Source: Chloroflexi bacterium HGW-Chloroflexi-6
GTDB lineage: Bacteria > Chloroflexota > Anaerolineae > Anaerolineales > Villigracilaceae
Reading direction: 5' to 3'
NCBI GenBank assembly: GCA_002840685.1
Contig: PHBU01000012.1
Coordinates: 62,001 to 126,000, forward strand
Length of the DNA: 64,000 nt
Part shown: positions 25,231 through 33,055 of the stretch, one piece after another
How positions within the stretch are numbered: the first letter of the stretch is position 1
How the letters are laid out: every line of letters starts with the position of its first letter
Program-made: the position numbers and the translations under genes
Notes under the pieces: generated by a model
What the model was told of the DNA's origin: nothing
What the model saw: only the letters and a program-made list of their open reading frames with translations
Database searches by the model: none

Positions 25231-26547
25231 ATGGATCTCAAAAAAGAACGCATGATGATTTTGGATATGATCGCCGAAGGCAAGATCAACGCCGAACAGG
25301 GCGAGCAGCTCTTCAAGGCGCTGGACGCCAGTATCATAACGGAAGCAGAACCCGGTGAGAACGATCCGCGGATCGATCCCGTGGCCCCCATCCCGCCGGT
25401 GCCGCCGATTCCGCCCATCCAGCCTGACCGGGGCTGGAATAATAAATCGCCCAGCATGAACGAGCTGGTCGCGGCGCTGCGCGAGGCGGGTGTCAAGCAC
25501 CTGACCCTGAGCGACATCCAGGAAATGCAGGTTCACAACATCACCCCTGAATATATCCGCGAGATGATGGCGCTGGGGATCGAGCCAGACGGCCTCGGCC
25601 AGTGGATCGACCTGCGCGTGCGCAACATTACGCCGATCTTTGTGCGCGAGCTGCGCGAACTGGGCATCGACGATGTCGACGATATCCTCGAGCTGACCAA
25701 CCACGATGTTTCGCCCAAATATGTGGCCGAACTGCGCGCCGCCGGGATGAAAGACCTGGATGTGGATGAACTGGCCGAGCTGCGTGACAACGATATTTCG
25801 CCGAAGTTCATCGCCGAGTTGCGCGAGTTGGGCTTCCCTGACCTGGATGTGGATGAACTGATCGAACTTTCGAACCACGATGTTTCGCCAAAGCTGGTTG
25901 CCGAATTACGCAACCTGGGCCTGGACAAGCTCGACACCGACGAGTTGGTCGAGCTAAGCAACCACGGGGTATCGCCCAAATTCATTGCCGAGATGCGCGA
26001 CCTGGGGCTGAAAGACTTGAGCGTGGACGATCTGGTGGAGCTTTCGAATCACGATGTTTCCCCCAAATTCCTGGCCCAAATGCGCGCCCTGGGCTTCGAT
26101 GACCTGGACGTGGATGATCTGGTCGAACTCTCGAACCATGATGTCTCACCGGAGTTTCTTGAAGGGTTGCGCAGCTTTGGCCTGACCAAGCTGGATGTCG
26201 ACGAGGTGGTTGAGTTGAGCGACCACGATGTCACCGTCCGCTACCTGGCTGAACTGCGCGAAGCCGGGCTGGGCGACCTGGAGGTGGACGAGATCGTTGA
26301 ACTCCGCAATCACAACGTCCAGCCGCGTTTTGTGCGCGAACTGGCCGAGCTGGGCTTTAGCAAGCTGAGCGTGGACGAACTGGTCGAGACCACCATCCAC
26401 CATGTTTCGCCGCGCTTCATCCGCAAAATGCGCGAGAAATTCGGCGAAGGGCTGGAGCTCCAGCAGTTGATCGAGCTGCGCATGCACGGCATCGACCCCG
26501 ACATGCTCGAAGAGCTGCGCTCGGCCGGTCTGAAGATACAACTCTAA
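25231..26547 (+). CDS. 12-repeat helical protein with SHOCT-like N-terminus
   Basis: 438 residues, three parts. Residues 1-35 (MILDMIAEGKINAEQGEQLF) are a YvlB/SHOCT-like helical segment. Residues 40-70 form a Pro-rich linker (IPPVPPIPPIQPD). Residues about 88-438 hold twelve tandem units of 27-29 residues with the core VDELVELSNHDVSPKFIAEM then R-x-L-G-L. Similar repeats occur in some BlaR1-type and regulatory proteins, where their role is unknown. No signal peptide or membrane segment is seen. The shared N-terminal segment and operon with the DUF2089 protein suggest a regulatory pair. AAGGAG precedes the ATG. Confidence 0.85.
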   Translation: MDLKKERMMILDMIAEGKINAEQGEQLFKALDASIITEAEPGENDPRIDPVAPIPPVPPIPPIQPDRGWNNKSPSMNELVAALREAGVKHLTLSDIQEMQVHNITPEYIREMMALGIEPDGLGQWIDLRVRNITPIFVRELRELGIDDVDDILELTNHDVSPKYVAELRAAGMKDLDVDELAELRDNDISPKFIAELRELGFPDLDVDELIELSNHDVSPKLVAELRNLGLDKLDTDELVELSNHGVSPKFIAEMRDLGLKDLSVDDLVELSNHDVSPKFLAQMRALGFDDLDVDDLVELSNHDVSPEFLEGLRSFGLTKLDVDEVVELSDHDVTVRYLAELREAGLGDLEVDEIVELRNHNVQPRFVRELAELGFSKLSVDELVETTIHHVSPRFIRKMREKFGEGLELQQLIELRMHGIDPDMLEELRSAGLKIQL

Positions 26548-26550
26548 ACG

Positions 26551-26585
26551 AAAAGAGCCTCCCCTAAAAAGGAGGCTCTTTTTTG
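26551..26585 (+). terminator. Terminator after the repeat-protein operon
   Basis: A 12-bp perfect stem AAAAGAGCCTCC (26551-26562) with 26571-26582, an 8-nt loop and a T-run. Confidence 0.9.
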
Positions 26586-26598
26586 TTGTATTGACGGT

Positions 26599-27150
26599 TT
26601 ATTTCAACAAATACTCCGCCGTTTTGGCTGAAAAGTTGCCGGTCAGGAATTGCAGGCGTTCTATAGTGGTTGCCACAGGAATCTTGAAGGTGACCCAGCC
26701 GCGCACCTTTGAGCCGGGTGCCACGATGCGGTGGTTGCCCAGCATCTGGCCTGGCAGGCTTTCGTACGGCTTTGAGTTATTCTCGTCGTTATCGTAGGCG
26801 TAACCCTCGGGGTCGAACAAGGTCCACTGGTTGCGGCGGCAGCTAAGCGTTTCATCACTGCTGTTGCGGTATTCGACGCTGATGGCAAAAATATTCAGCT
26901 CATCCTGGCGGGCGGCCTGGATCTCGTGCAGGCAGATCTCGTAGTCGCCAACCTTGAGCCACTGTTTCAGCTTGTGGGTATAGGTGCTGTCTGGCAGGAT
27001 GTTCTCGCGTTCAGCCGGTTCCAATTCGCTGATTTTTTGCGAGAGTAGATAGTTGTTGCCGCAGTGTTCGCAGTCGAAGCGCTGCGAACTCTCGCTCACG
27101 CGCAGTTGCGCCCCGCAGGTGGGGCAGTTCAGGTTGATGAAGTTAAACAT
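26599..27150 (-). CDS. Zinc-ribbon protein with a DUF4352-like C-terminal domain
   Basis: 183 residues. The N-terminal zinc ribbon CPTCGAQL ... FDCEHCGNNY (about residues 8-33) is followed by a linker and a beta-rich domain (VEYRNSSDETLSCRRNQWTLFDPEGYAYD ... GWVTFKIPV), which reads like DUF4352/telomeric-repeat-like immunoglobulin domains. Start 27150 is preferred over 27192 because CAGGAAA lies 7 nt before that ATG. No signal peptide, so it should be cytosolic. Function unknown. Confidence 0.7.
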   Translation of the reverse strand: MFNFINLNCPTCGAQLRVSESSQRFDCEHCGNNYLLSQKISELEPAERENILPDSTYTHKLKQWLKVGDYEICLHEIQAARQDELNIFAISVEYRNSSDETLSCRRNQWTLFDPEGYAYDNDENNSKPYESLPGQMLGNHRIVAPGSKVRGWVTFKIPVATTIERLQFLTGNFSAKTAEYLLK

Positions 27151-27194
27151 GGGCAATTTCCTGAAATTGATTTTATAAAAGTATACACTCAAAT

Positions 27195-27234
27195 AACGTT
27201 ACAGGGACGGCCACGAGGCTGTCCCTGTAACGTT
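27195..27234. repeat. Long perfect hairpin (repeat-like), 18-bp stem
   Basis: The outer arms AACGTTACAGGGAC (27195-27208) and 27221-27234 pair perfectly, the stem continues through GGCC/GGCT with one wobble, and the loop is ACGA. It lies between the mutase stop and the zinc-ribbon gene start, both on the minus strand, and no T-run follows on that strand. The GGGACGGCCACGAGG core looks like a dispersed palindromic element rather than a simple terminator. Confidence 0.6.
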
Positions 27235-27256
27235 CCAACTTTCAACATTCAACCGA
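27235..27256. repeat. TTCAAC-type seven-base-periodic repeat
   Basis: Units CCAACTT, TCAACAT, TCAACCG just downstream of the mutase stop codon and touching the long hairpin. Same family as the copies at 36-38 kb and 47.7 kb. Confidence 0.6.
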
Positions 27257-27258
27257 TT

Positions 27259-28911
27259 TTAAAATACCGGCGCGATATACTCGCCCCACACATCCCGCAG
27301 CGTGTTGCAGACCTCGCCGAGAGTCATTTTGTTTTCGACACATTCGACAAAGAGCGGCATCAGATTCTCTCCGCTTTTGGCGGCGCTGACCAGGTGGGCG
27401 CGCAGTTCGGCGATTTTAGCGTTGTCACGGGTCTCGCGCAGGCGGGCCAGCCGGGCGCGCGCTTCGGCTTCGATGGCCGGGTCGATCGCCTGACGTTCGA
27501 GCGTGATCTCTTCTTTAACCTGGAACTGGTTGACGCCAACCACGATCTGCCGACCTTTTTCGATCGCCATCTGGGCTTCGTAGGCCGCATTCTGGATCTC
27601 GTTTGATTGATAGCCCTGCTCGATGCCGTTCATCGCGCCGCCCAAAGAGTCGACGCGCGCAATGTATTCAGACGCCAGGCGTTCGATCTCATCGGTCAGG
27701 TGCTCGACGAGATACGAACCCGCCAACGGGTCGACCGAATCTGCCACGCCTGATTCGTAGGCGATGACCTGCTGGGTGCGCAAGGCCACCCGCACCGATT
27801 TCTCGGTCGGCAGCCAGAGCGCCTCATCCATGCTGTTGGTGTGCAGGGATTGCGTCCCGCCCAAAACGGCCGAAAGCGCCTGGAGCGTGACACGCACAAC
27901 GTTGTTTTCCGGTTGCTGGGCGGTCAGGGTCGAACCGGCGGTCTGGGTGTGGAAGCGCAACTGCCACGAAGACGGTTTCTGGGCCTTGAAACGTTCGCGC
28001 ATGATTTTGGCCCACATGCGGCGCGCCGCGCGGAACTTGGCGACCTCTTCGAGCACATCGTTATGGGCGTTGAAGAAGAACGACAGTTGCCCGGCGAAAT
28101 CGTCCACCTGCAGGTCGGCCTTGATGGCGGCCTCAACGTAGGCGATGGCGTTTGCCAGGGTGAATGCCACTTCCTGGGCGGCGGTCGAACCGGCCTCGCG
28201 GATGTGGTAACCGGAGATCGAGATCGTATTCCAGCTGGGCACTTCGGCGGCGCAGTACGAGAAAATGTCAGTGATCAGGCGCATCGAGGGCGCGGGTGGG
28301 AAGATATACGTCCCGCGCGCGATATATTCCTTCAAAATATCGTTCTGGATTGTGCCGCGCAGGGCTTTCGGCTCGACTCCCTGCTGTTTGCCAACCGCAA
28401 TGTACATCGCCAGCAGCACTCCGGCCGGGGCGTTGATCGTCATCGAGGTTGAAACCTTATCGAGCGGGATCTGGTCGAAGAGTGTCGCCATATCCTCGAT
28501 CGACGAGATCGAGACGCCGACTTTGCCCACTTCACCGAGCGCCATCGGGTCATCGGCATCGTAACCGATCTGGGTCGGCAGGTCGAAGGCCACCGAAAGC
28601 CCGGTCTGTCCGGCGCCGAGCAGGTAGCGGTAGCGTTTGTTCGATTCGGCAGCGGTTGAGAAGCCGGCGTACTGGCGCATCGTCCAGAAACGCCCGCGGT
28701 ACATTGTCGGCTGCACGCCGCGCGTAAAGGGGTATTCGCCAGGGAAGCCCAGTTTTTCCATGTAATCCGGGTCGGAATCCGTTGGCGCGAAGACCGGCGG
28801 CAGTTCGATGCCAGACGAGGTTTCAAATTTCGGTTTGCGTTCGGGGAATTTTTCGACAGATTTTTTGTGCGCAGATTCTTTCCAGCGCGTGTATTGATCT
28901 TGAAGGCTCAT
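27259..28911 (-). CDS. Acyl-CoA (methylmalonyl-CoA) mutase large subunit
   Basis: About 550 residues of the mutase TIM-barrel domain. Family blocks seen: [65 protein letters not shown] and [20 protein letters not shown] segments. It ends at the barrel without the DxHxxG B12-binding domain, so it needs a separate small subunit, not found here. Such two-chain enzymes isomerise methylmalonyl-CoA or isobutyryl/ethylmalonyl-type CoA esters. ATG 28911 ([10 protein letters not shown]) is favoured over 28947 because GGAGAG lies 7 nt upstream. Confidence 0.92.
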   Translation of the reverse strand: MSLQDQYTRWKESAHKKSVEKFPERKPKFETSSGIELPPVFAPTDSDPDYMEKLGFPGEYPFTRGVQPTMYRGRFWTMRQYAGFSTAAESNKRYRYLLGAGQTGLSVAFDLPTQIGYDADDPMALGEVGKVGVSISSIEDMATLFDQIPLDKVSTSMTINAPAGVLLAMYIAVGKQQGVEPKALRGTIQNDILKEYIARGTYIFPPAPSMRLITDIFSYCAAEVPSWNTISISGYHIREAGSTAAQEVAFTLANAIAYVEAAIKADLQVDDFAGQLSFFFNAHNDVLEEVAKFRAARRMWAKIMRERFKAQKPSSWQLRFHTQTAGSTLTAQQPENNVVRVTLQALSAVLGGTQSLHTNSMDEALWLPTEKSVRVALRTQQVIAYESGVADSVDPLAGSYLVEHLTDEIERLASEYIARVDSLGGAMNGIEQGYQSNEIQNAAYEAQMAIEKGRQIVVGVNQFQVKEEITLERQAIDPAIEAEARARLARLRETRDNAKIAELRAHLVSAAKSGENLMPLFVECVENKMTLGEVCNTLRDVWGEYIAPVF

Positions 28912-29076
28912 GGCTCTCTCCATCTTCATGTCAGCGTGAGTGCTCATCGCAATGACATATTATTGGGAAAATTATATTGAATTGTACCGTTTGCGTGGTG
29001 TTTCCGACAGCGATAAGCGTCATACCGTTTAACGCCATTTATCCCGAATCGTTCTCCCCGCGGCATGCCTCGCCGT

Positions 29077-29892
29077 TTAACCGAGCTTGAGCGCAAGCTG
29101 GCAGGGGTTCCCTGGCCGGTGGATTTCGAGGTCGAAGTGCGATTCGGCGCTTTGAGCACTGCGCGGCAGCCAGGTCTGGTAAGCATAGTCACGCGTCAGG
29201 GGCAGGCAGACCGGGTCGGCAGGGTGGCTAAAAGCAACGTACTCCCCGCCTGGCAGGGTATAGCGAACGAAGGTCGGTGCTAACGTTTCAGACGCGGGGA
29301 GTTCGACCGCGGTCAGGTAGAAGGCTCCGTTTTTTGCCCAATCTGCGGGGTAGAGACTAACGCCGTACCAGGCCGAGGCGTTGGGGACGGCTTCTCGCAG
29401 CGCAGCCAACAGGTCGTGAGCCTGGTTCGGGCTGTTAAAACGGGTCATCCAGCCAACCAGTGGTCGTTCCGGGTAGAGGCTGGTGTTTGGGTGTAGAAAA
29501 TCCCCCAACGCATTGTTTTGCAGGTGCGCCAGGGTGCGCGGAGCGAGCAAAAAGCGTGGGTCGAGGGCTTTTTCAGCGCGAACCTGGCTGGGCTGGGCGC
29601 CAAACATGCGTTTAAAAGCGCGCGAGTAGGTTTCGGTGTTCTGGAATTGATAGTCGGCGGCAATATCGGTGATGCGCCGCCTGCCCTGGATCAGTTCGTC
29701 AGCGCTGGCGCTCAGCCGCCGTCGGATCAAGTAATCGTATGGGGTATGATGGACGGCTTTGTTGAATGTGCGCTCAAAATGAAAGATGGAATATCCAGCC
29801 GCCGCGGCCATATCGGCCACGCTGATGGGTTCGCGCAGGTGGGCCTCGACGCAGGCCAAGCTGGCGGCGAGGGCGGTCAGGGTCTCGCTCAT
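29077..29892 (-). CDS. AraC-family regulator with GyrI-like effector domain
   Basis: About 271 residues. The N-terminal double helix-turn-helix (SVADMAAAAGYSIFHFERTFNKAV ... ITDIAADYQFQNTETYSRAFKRMFG) is the AraC/XylS DNA-binding unit placed first, as in Rob/SoxS-with-effector types. Residues about 115-271 form a GyrI-like ligand-binding domain (FVRYTLPGGEYVAFSHPAD). It probably responds to a small amphipathic molecule or drug. The ATG at 29892 lies 2 nt after the stop of the upstream stand-alone GyrI-like protein, so they form one operon. Confidence 0.88.
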   Translation of the reverse strand: MSETLTALAASLACVEAHLREPISVADMAAAAGYSIFHFERTFNKAVHHTPYDYLIRRRLSASADELIQGRRRITDIAADYQFQNTETYSRAFKRMFGAQPSQVRAEKALDPRFLLAPRTLAHLQNNALGDFLHPNTSLYPERPLVGWMTRFNSPNQAHDLLAALREAVPNASAWYGVSLYPADWAKNGAFYLTAVELPASETLAPTFVRYTLPGGEYVAFSHPADPVCLPLTRDYAYQTWLPRSAQSAESHFDLEIHRPGNPCQLALKLG

Positions 29893-29894
29893 GG

Positions 29895-30395
29895 TCACGC
29901 GAGCGGGATGATCGGGATGTAAACGTCGAGTTCGGATTCCGCCAGATGTTCCATGCCTTTGAAGCGTTCATCGTAAACCTGGAAGAAGTATTGCCCGGCG
30001 CGGCGGTAGCCAAGCTCGCCCAGGCCACTCTCGATCTCGGCGTACCAATCCGTAACAATTTTTTCGCCCTGAACGGTATAGCAGGCGTATTGGGCGGGGG
30101 GCAGCACTTTGACGAGCAGGTCGGGCGCAGCCAGATCGAGGTCGTTGATCAGGAATCCGGCAAAAACCTCGAAATGGCCTTTCTGCTCAGTTTCGGGGTT
30201 GTAGATGTGAACTTCGTAGGTGCGGTTGGCCAGGGATTGCAGGTGCGGGTAACGTTTCAGGCTGTGTCCGAGGCGCTGCCAGAGCCGCCCGATTTCGTTT
30301 TCCACATCCCAATCGCCGCTGACAGCGAAGGGATCGCCGTAAAAGCTCAGGCCGAGCAGGGTCAGTTGGTCGAGGGAATGGATGGTTGGTTGCAT
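29895..30395 (-). CDS. Stand-alone GyrI-like ligand-binding protein
   Basis: About 166 residues of GyrI-like/AraC-effector fold: THSLDQLTLLGLSFYGDPF-type opening, ANRTYEVHIYNPETEQKGHFEVFAGFLI, LLVKVLPPAQYACYTVQGE and FQVYDERF in family order. It lacks DNA-binding helices. ATG 30395 is chosen because CAGGAG lies 7 nt upstream. A TATAAT is at 30422-30427 on this strand. It is co-transcribed with an AraC regulator carrying its own GyrI-like domain and may share or sequester the same ligand. Confidence 0.8.
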   Translation of the reverse strand: MQPTIHSLDQLTLLGLSFYGDPFAVSGDWDVENEIGRLWQRLGHSLKRYPHLQSLANRTYEVHIYNPETEQKGHFEVFAGFLINDLDLAAPDLLVKVLPPAQYACYTVQGEKIVTDWYAEIESGLGELGYRRAGQYFFQVYDERFKGMEHLAESELDVYIPIIPLA

Positions 30396-30421
30396 GGGCA
30401 GCTCCTGGTGAATATGCATCC

Positions 30422-30427
30422 ATTATA
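30422..30427 (-). promoter_or_regulatory. -10 box of the GyrI-like/AraC operon
   Basis: TATAAT on the minus strand, 27 nt before ATG 30395, directly after a hairpin element. Confidence 0.5.
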
Positions 30428-30430
30428 GTA

Positions 30431-30480
30431 GGGACACGGCAGATTGAGATGGTCTTTGTCTCTTCAAGAAATCTGCCGTG
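30431..30480. repeat. Hairpin element between trmO-like and GyrI-like genes
   Basis: CACGGCAGATT (30435-30445) and AATCTGCCGTG (30470-30480) are perfect 11-bp arms. The 24-nt loop holds a second small inverted repeat (GAGA/TCTC). It can terminate the TrmO-like gene on the minus strand. Its size and symmetrical GGGACACGG/CCGTGCCCC ends also suit a small dispersed palindromic repeat. Confidence 0.55.
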
Positions 30481-30494
30481 CCCCCACGCCAGGA

Positions 30495-30977
30495 TTAACC
30501 GCCAGTTTCGACAGCGTGTTCCGTAAAGAAAGCCGCGGCGTCTTCCATGCACTCCGGCCAGTCGGCGAACCAGGGCGCAACTTTGACATCCCGTACCCGG
30601 TCGCAAACGGGGATGTACGGCTTCAGGTCGAGCAGGGGTGTGCTGTCGAAGGCATCGATCCAGGGCAGGATGACCAGGCCGTTGGTCTCGTCGATGTGCA
30701 GGATCGGGCAAACCGTCACCGCGATTGGGTTTGGACGGTACTCGGCGCGACAGGCAAAGACCCCGGCGCTGGTTCCGGGCGCGTAAGGCAGTTCGGTTTG
30801 CAGCAGGCTGCGGTCGGTGAGGTTGTCGTGCTTGTCGGCCCACCAGAAGATCAGCACATGGCTGAACTGCTCGAGCTGTTTGAGCGCCGGGCGATAGGGC
30901 GGCAGGATCTCGAGTTGGGCACCCTCATCAGATGCGTGGATGGTGCCAATTGGGTTGAGCTGTAGTTTGTTGTTCAT
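30495..30977 (-). CDS. TrmO/TsaA-like tRNA-methyltransferase family protein
   Basis: 160 residues. PIGTIHASDEGA at the N-terminus, HVLIFWWADKHDN, FACRAEYRPNPIAVTVCPI and LPWIDAFDSTPLLDLKPYIP match the TsaA/YaeB (VirR-like) beta-barrel family. Its characterised member, TrmO, methylates threonylcarbamoyladenosine at position 37 of certain tRNAs using S-adenosylmethionine. Start 30977 is set by AAGGAG 6 nt upstream; the longer reading frame to 31061 has no support. The extra C-terminal domain of E. coli TrmO is absent, as in many short homologues. Confidence 0.85.
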   Translation of the reverse strand: MNNKLQLNPIGTIHASDEGAQLEILPPYRPALKQLEQFSHVLIFWWADKHDNLTDRSLLQTELPYAPGTSAGVFACRAEYRPNPIAVTVCPILHIDETNGLVILPWIDAFDSTPLLDLKPYIPVCDRVRDVKVAPWFADWPECMEDAAAFFTEHAVETGG

Positions 30978-31195
30978 CAGATTCTCCTTTTGAGTGGTTG
31001 CCCTGATGATACGTCGCGCCCCGGCTTTTTGCCTGACGCTGCTTGCGCTGTTTGCCGGCAAACAGGCTCAAATCTACCGCGAGTTTGACGTTTTTTGCTT
31101 TCTGGTATGATTCGCAAGACCTTCCCCGCTGCCAAACGTATACCTGAATGATGCTACAACCCAACCCGGAAATTTATTGGAAAGAATGCCTGAAG

Positions 31196-31783
31196 ATGAA
31201 AAAATTATACGCTTTGCTTTGCCTGGTTTTGTTTGCGGGCTGTGCTCCTGTTCAGAAAAACACACCTGTTCCCAGCCCCGTTCCCGCGCCGACTGTGACA
31301 CCCATTCCAACTGCGTTGCCCACGCCTTCTGCGCCCGGTGATGAGGTGATGTGGAATGATCTGCAAGTCAGCCTGTTGCAAGCTGAGATCACCGGCAGCT
31401 ATGTCACAGAATTCGGTTCCCAGCGCAACCCGACCCAGGGGCAACAATTTCTCTGGATCCATGTTCAGTTGGAAAACACCGGGCAGGAGAATTTCAACCT
31501 GCCGACGGTCGAACACTTCAGCGCCTTGTATGCTGCGACTGAATTCAAGCCGGCCTACGGTCATCGCCAGGGATATTTGGATTACACAACGCTGGGGGCA
31601 ACCCTCTTCCCTGGCCAAAAAGTGGATGCCTGGCTGCGCTTTGATCTGCCCGCAATGGCAGAATTGAAGGATGCGCAGTTTGTTTTCATGCCGAAAAGTT
31701 TCCAACTGGGTGTTTTGCCCTCTTCTCCAAGCTTTCCCTGGGGCGGCCAGCACCCGATTTTTATCTGGTTTTGCGAGCGATAA
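31196..31783 (+). CDS. DUF4352-like lipoprotein
   Basis: 195 residues. Signal peptide with lipobox LFAGC (MKKLYALLCLVLFAGC) for lipid attachment, a Pro/Thr spacer (TPVPSPVPAPTVTPIPTALP), then a beta-sandwich domain (EVMWNDLQVSLLQAEITGSY ... WIHVQLENTG ... WLRFDLP) typical of DUF4352. It should be anchored outside the cytoplasmic membrane. Start 31196 gives the intact signal peptide; ATG 31148 would bury it. Function unknown; DUF4352 domains often occur in extracellular sensor-like lipoproteins. Confidence 0.75.
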   Translation: MKKLYALLCLVLFAGCAPVQKNTPVPSPVPAPTVTPIPTALPTPSAPGDEVMWNDLQVSLLQAEITGSYVTEFGSQRNPTQGQQFLWIHVQLENTGQENFNLPTVEHFSALYAATEFKPAYGHRQGYLDYTTLGATLFPGQKVDAWLRFDLPAMAELKDAQFVFMPKSFQLGVLPSSPSFPWGGQHPIFIWFCER

Positions 31784-31837
31784 AACCCGAATACGTGCTA
31801 GAATTTCCTTTCATCTCTCTTTGAAAGGTTTTCAAGC

Positions 31838-33028
31838 ATGTCTGCTCTGCTCTCCCGTTTAAAACAATCTTCCCGTGAACTGATCTTGTTTGCCAGTGCT
31901 GCGCTGATCCTGGGCATGGCGCTCAGCATCATGAATGCTACCTTTAACAACTTTCTCAACGAGAGATTCTCCCTGAGCGGCTTCGAGCGTTCCTTTTTGG
32001 AATTTCCGCGCGAACTGCCCGGTTTCCTGGTGGTGTTTGTCTCGGCAGCGCTCTGGTTTCTGGGTTCGCGCCGCCTGGGCGTGGTTTCCATCCTGTTGTC
32101 GGCTGTTGGGGCGATCCTGATCGGGTTTGCCTCGCCCAGCTATTGGGTGATGGTGATGTGGCTCTTCGTCTACAGCCTGGGAGATCACCTGTTCATGCCG
32201 ATCGCCTCGACCATCGGCATGGAACTGGCGCGCGAAGGGCAGGATGGCCGTCGTCTGGGACAACTGAACGCCATTCGCAATGCCGCCGCCATTCTGGGCA
32301 GTTTCATGGTTTTCCTCGGCTTCAAATATGCGGGATTTACTTTTCAGCACACGTTCGCGATCGCGGCTGCCTTTTTGCTGCTGGCGGCTTTCCTGCTTTA
32401 CCAGATGACCCCCGAAAAAGTGGTCACGCGCCGCGGCTATCTGCAACTGCACAAGGAATACAAGCTTTACTATGCCCTGAATGTTATTTCAGGCGCGCGC
32501 AAGCAGTTGTTCATCACGTTTGCGCCCTGGGTGCTGGTGCAGGTTTTCGAGCAGCCGACCCAGATCATGGCGACTTTGTTCACCATCGGCGGCGTGATCG
32601 GAATTTTGTTCCAGCCCCTGTTGGGCTGGGCGGTCGACAAGCTCGGCGAGCGCTTTGTGCTTGCGGCTGAAGCGGTGATCCTGGTTGTCGTTTGCTTTGG
32701 CTATGGGTTCGCCAAGTTCCTGCTGCCGGTGAATATCGCCTTCCTCGTGGTTTGCATCTGCTTCCTGGTTGACCAGATGATCTTCTCGGTCGGCATGGCG
32801 CGCGCCACCTATTTAAAGAAGATCGCCAAACAGCCCGACGATATCCAGCCTGCCCTGACGGCGGCCGTGACCATCGACCATATTTTCTCCATTTCCGCTG
32901 CGCTGGTGGGTGGGCTGATCTGGAGCACTTTCGGGTTCCAGTATGTTTTTCTGATGGGCGCGGGGCTGGCCATCATCAACTTTTTCACGGCTTTGCAAGT
33001 GCGCATCCCCAAAACCCAGAATGTTTGA
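31838..33028 (+). CDS. Major facilitator superfamily permease
   Basis: 396 residues with about twelve hydrophobic helices in two halves. The loop between helices 2 and 3 is FLGSRRLG, and a long cytosolic loop (KVVTRRGYLQLHKEYKLYY) separates the halves near residue 200. The helix-rich second half ends LQVRIPKTQNV. No substrate-specific motif is recognised. A TAGAAT -10 candidate is at 31799. The antiporter gene follows after 27 bp but appears to have its own promoter. Confidence 0.85.
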   Translation: MSALLSRLKQSSRELILFASAALILGMALSIMNATFNNFLNERFSLSGFERSFLEFPRELPGFLVVFVSAALWFLGSRRLGVVSILLSAVGAILIGFASPSYWVMVMWLFVYSLGDHLFMPIASTIGMELAREGQDGRRLGQLNAIRNAAAILGSFMVFLGFKYAGFTFQHTFAIAAAFLLLAAFLLYQMTPEKVVTRRGYLQLHKEYKLYYALNVISGARKQLFITFAPWVLVQVFEQPTQIMATLFTIGGVIGILFQPLLGWAVDKLGERFVLAAEAVILVVVCFGYGFAKFLLPVNIAFLVVCICFLVDQMIFSVGMARATYLKKIAKQPDDIQPALTAAVTIDHIFSISAALVGGLIWSTFGFQYVFLMGAGLAIINFFTALQVRIPKTQNV

Positions 33029-33040
33029 TCCATTTTCTGG

Positions 33041-33046
33041 TACACT
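33041..33046 (+). promoter_or_regulatory. -10 box 9 nt before the antiporter ATG
   Basis: TACACT at 33041-33046, with ATG at 33056 and no ribosome site in between. The message should start 2-3 nt before the ATG, so it is nearly leaderless. Confidence 0.45.
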
Positions 33047-33055
33047 TTTTACACG

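Noticed and set aside
23463..25878. Long minus-strand frames of 340 and 334 codons opposite the TyrA-like and DUF2089/repeat genes
   Set aside because: Antisense to well-supported genes with ribosome sites and recognisable domains; the antisense products show only repeat-mirrored low complexity.
25480..26540. DNA tandem repeat or CRISPR-like array
   Set aside because: The periodicity is at protein level (twelve 27-29-residue units) with diverged codons; there are no identical repeats with unique spacers.
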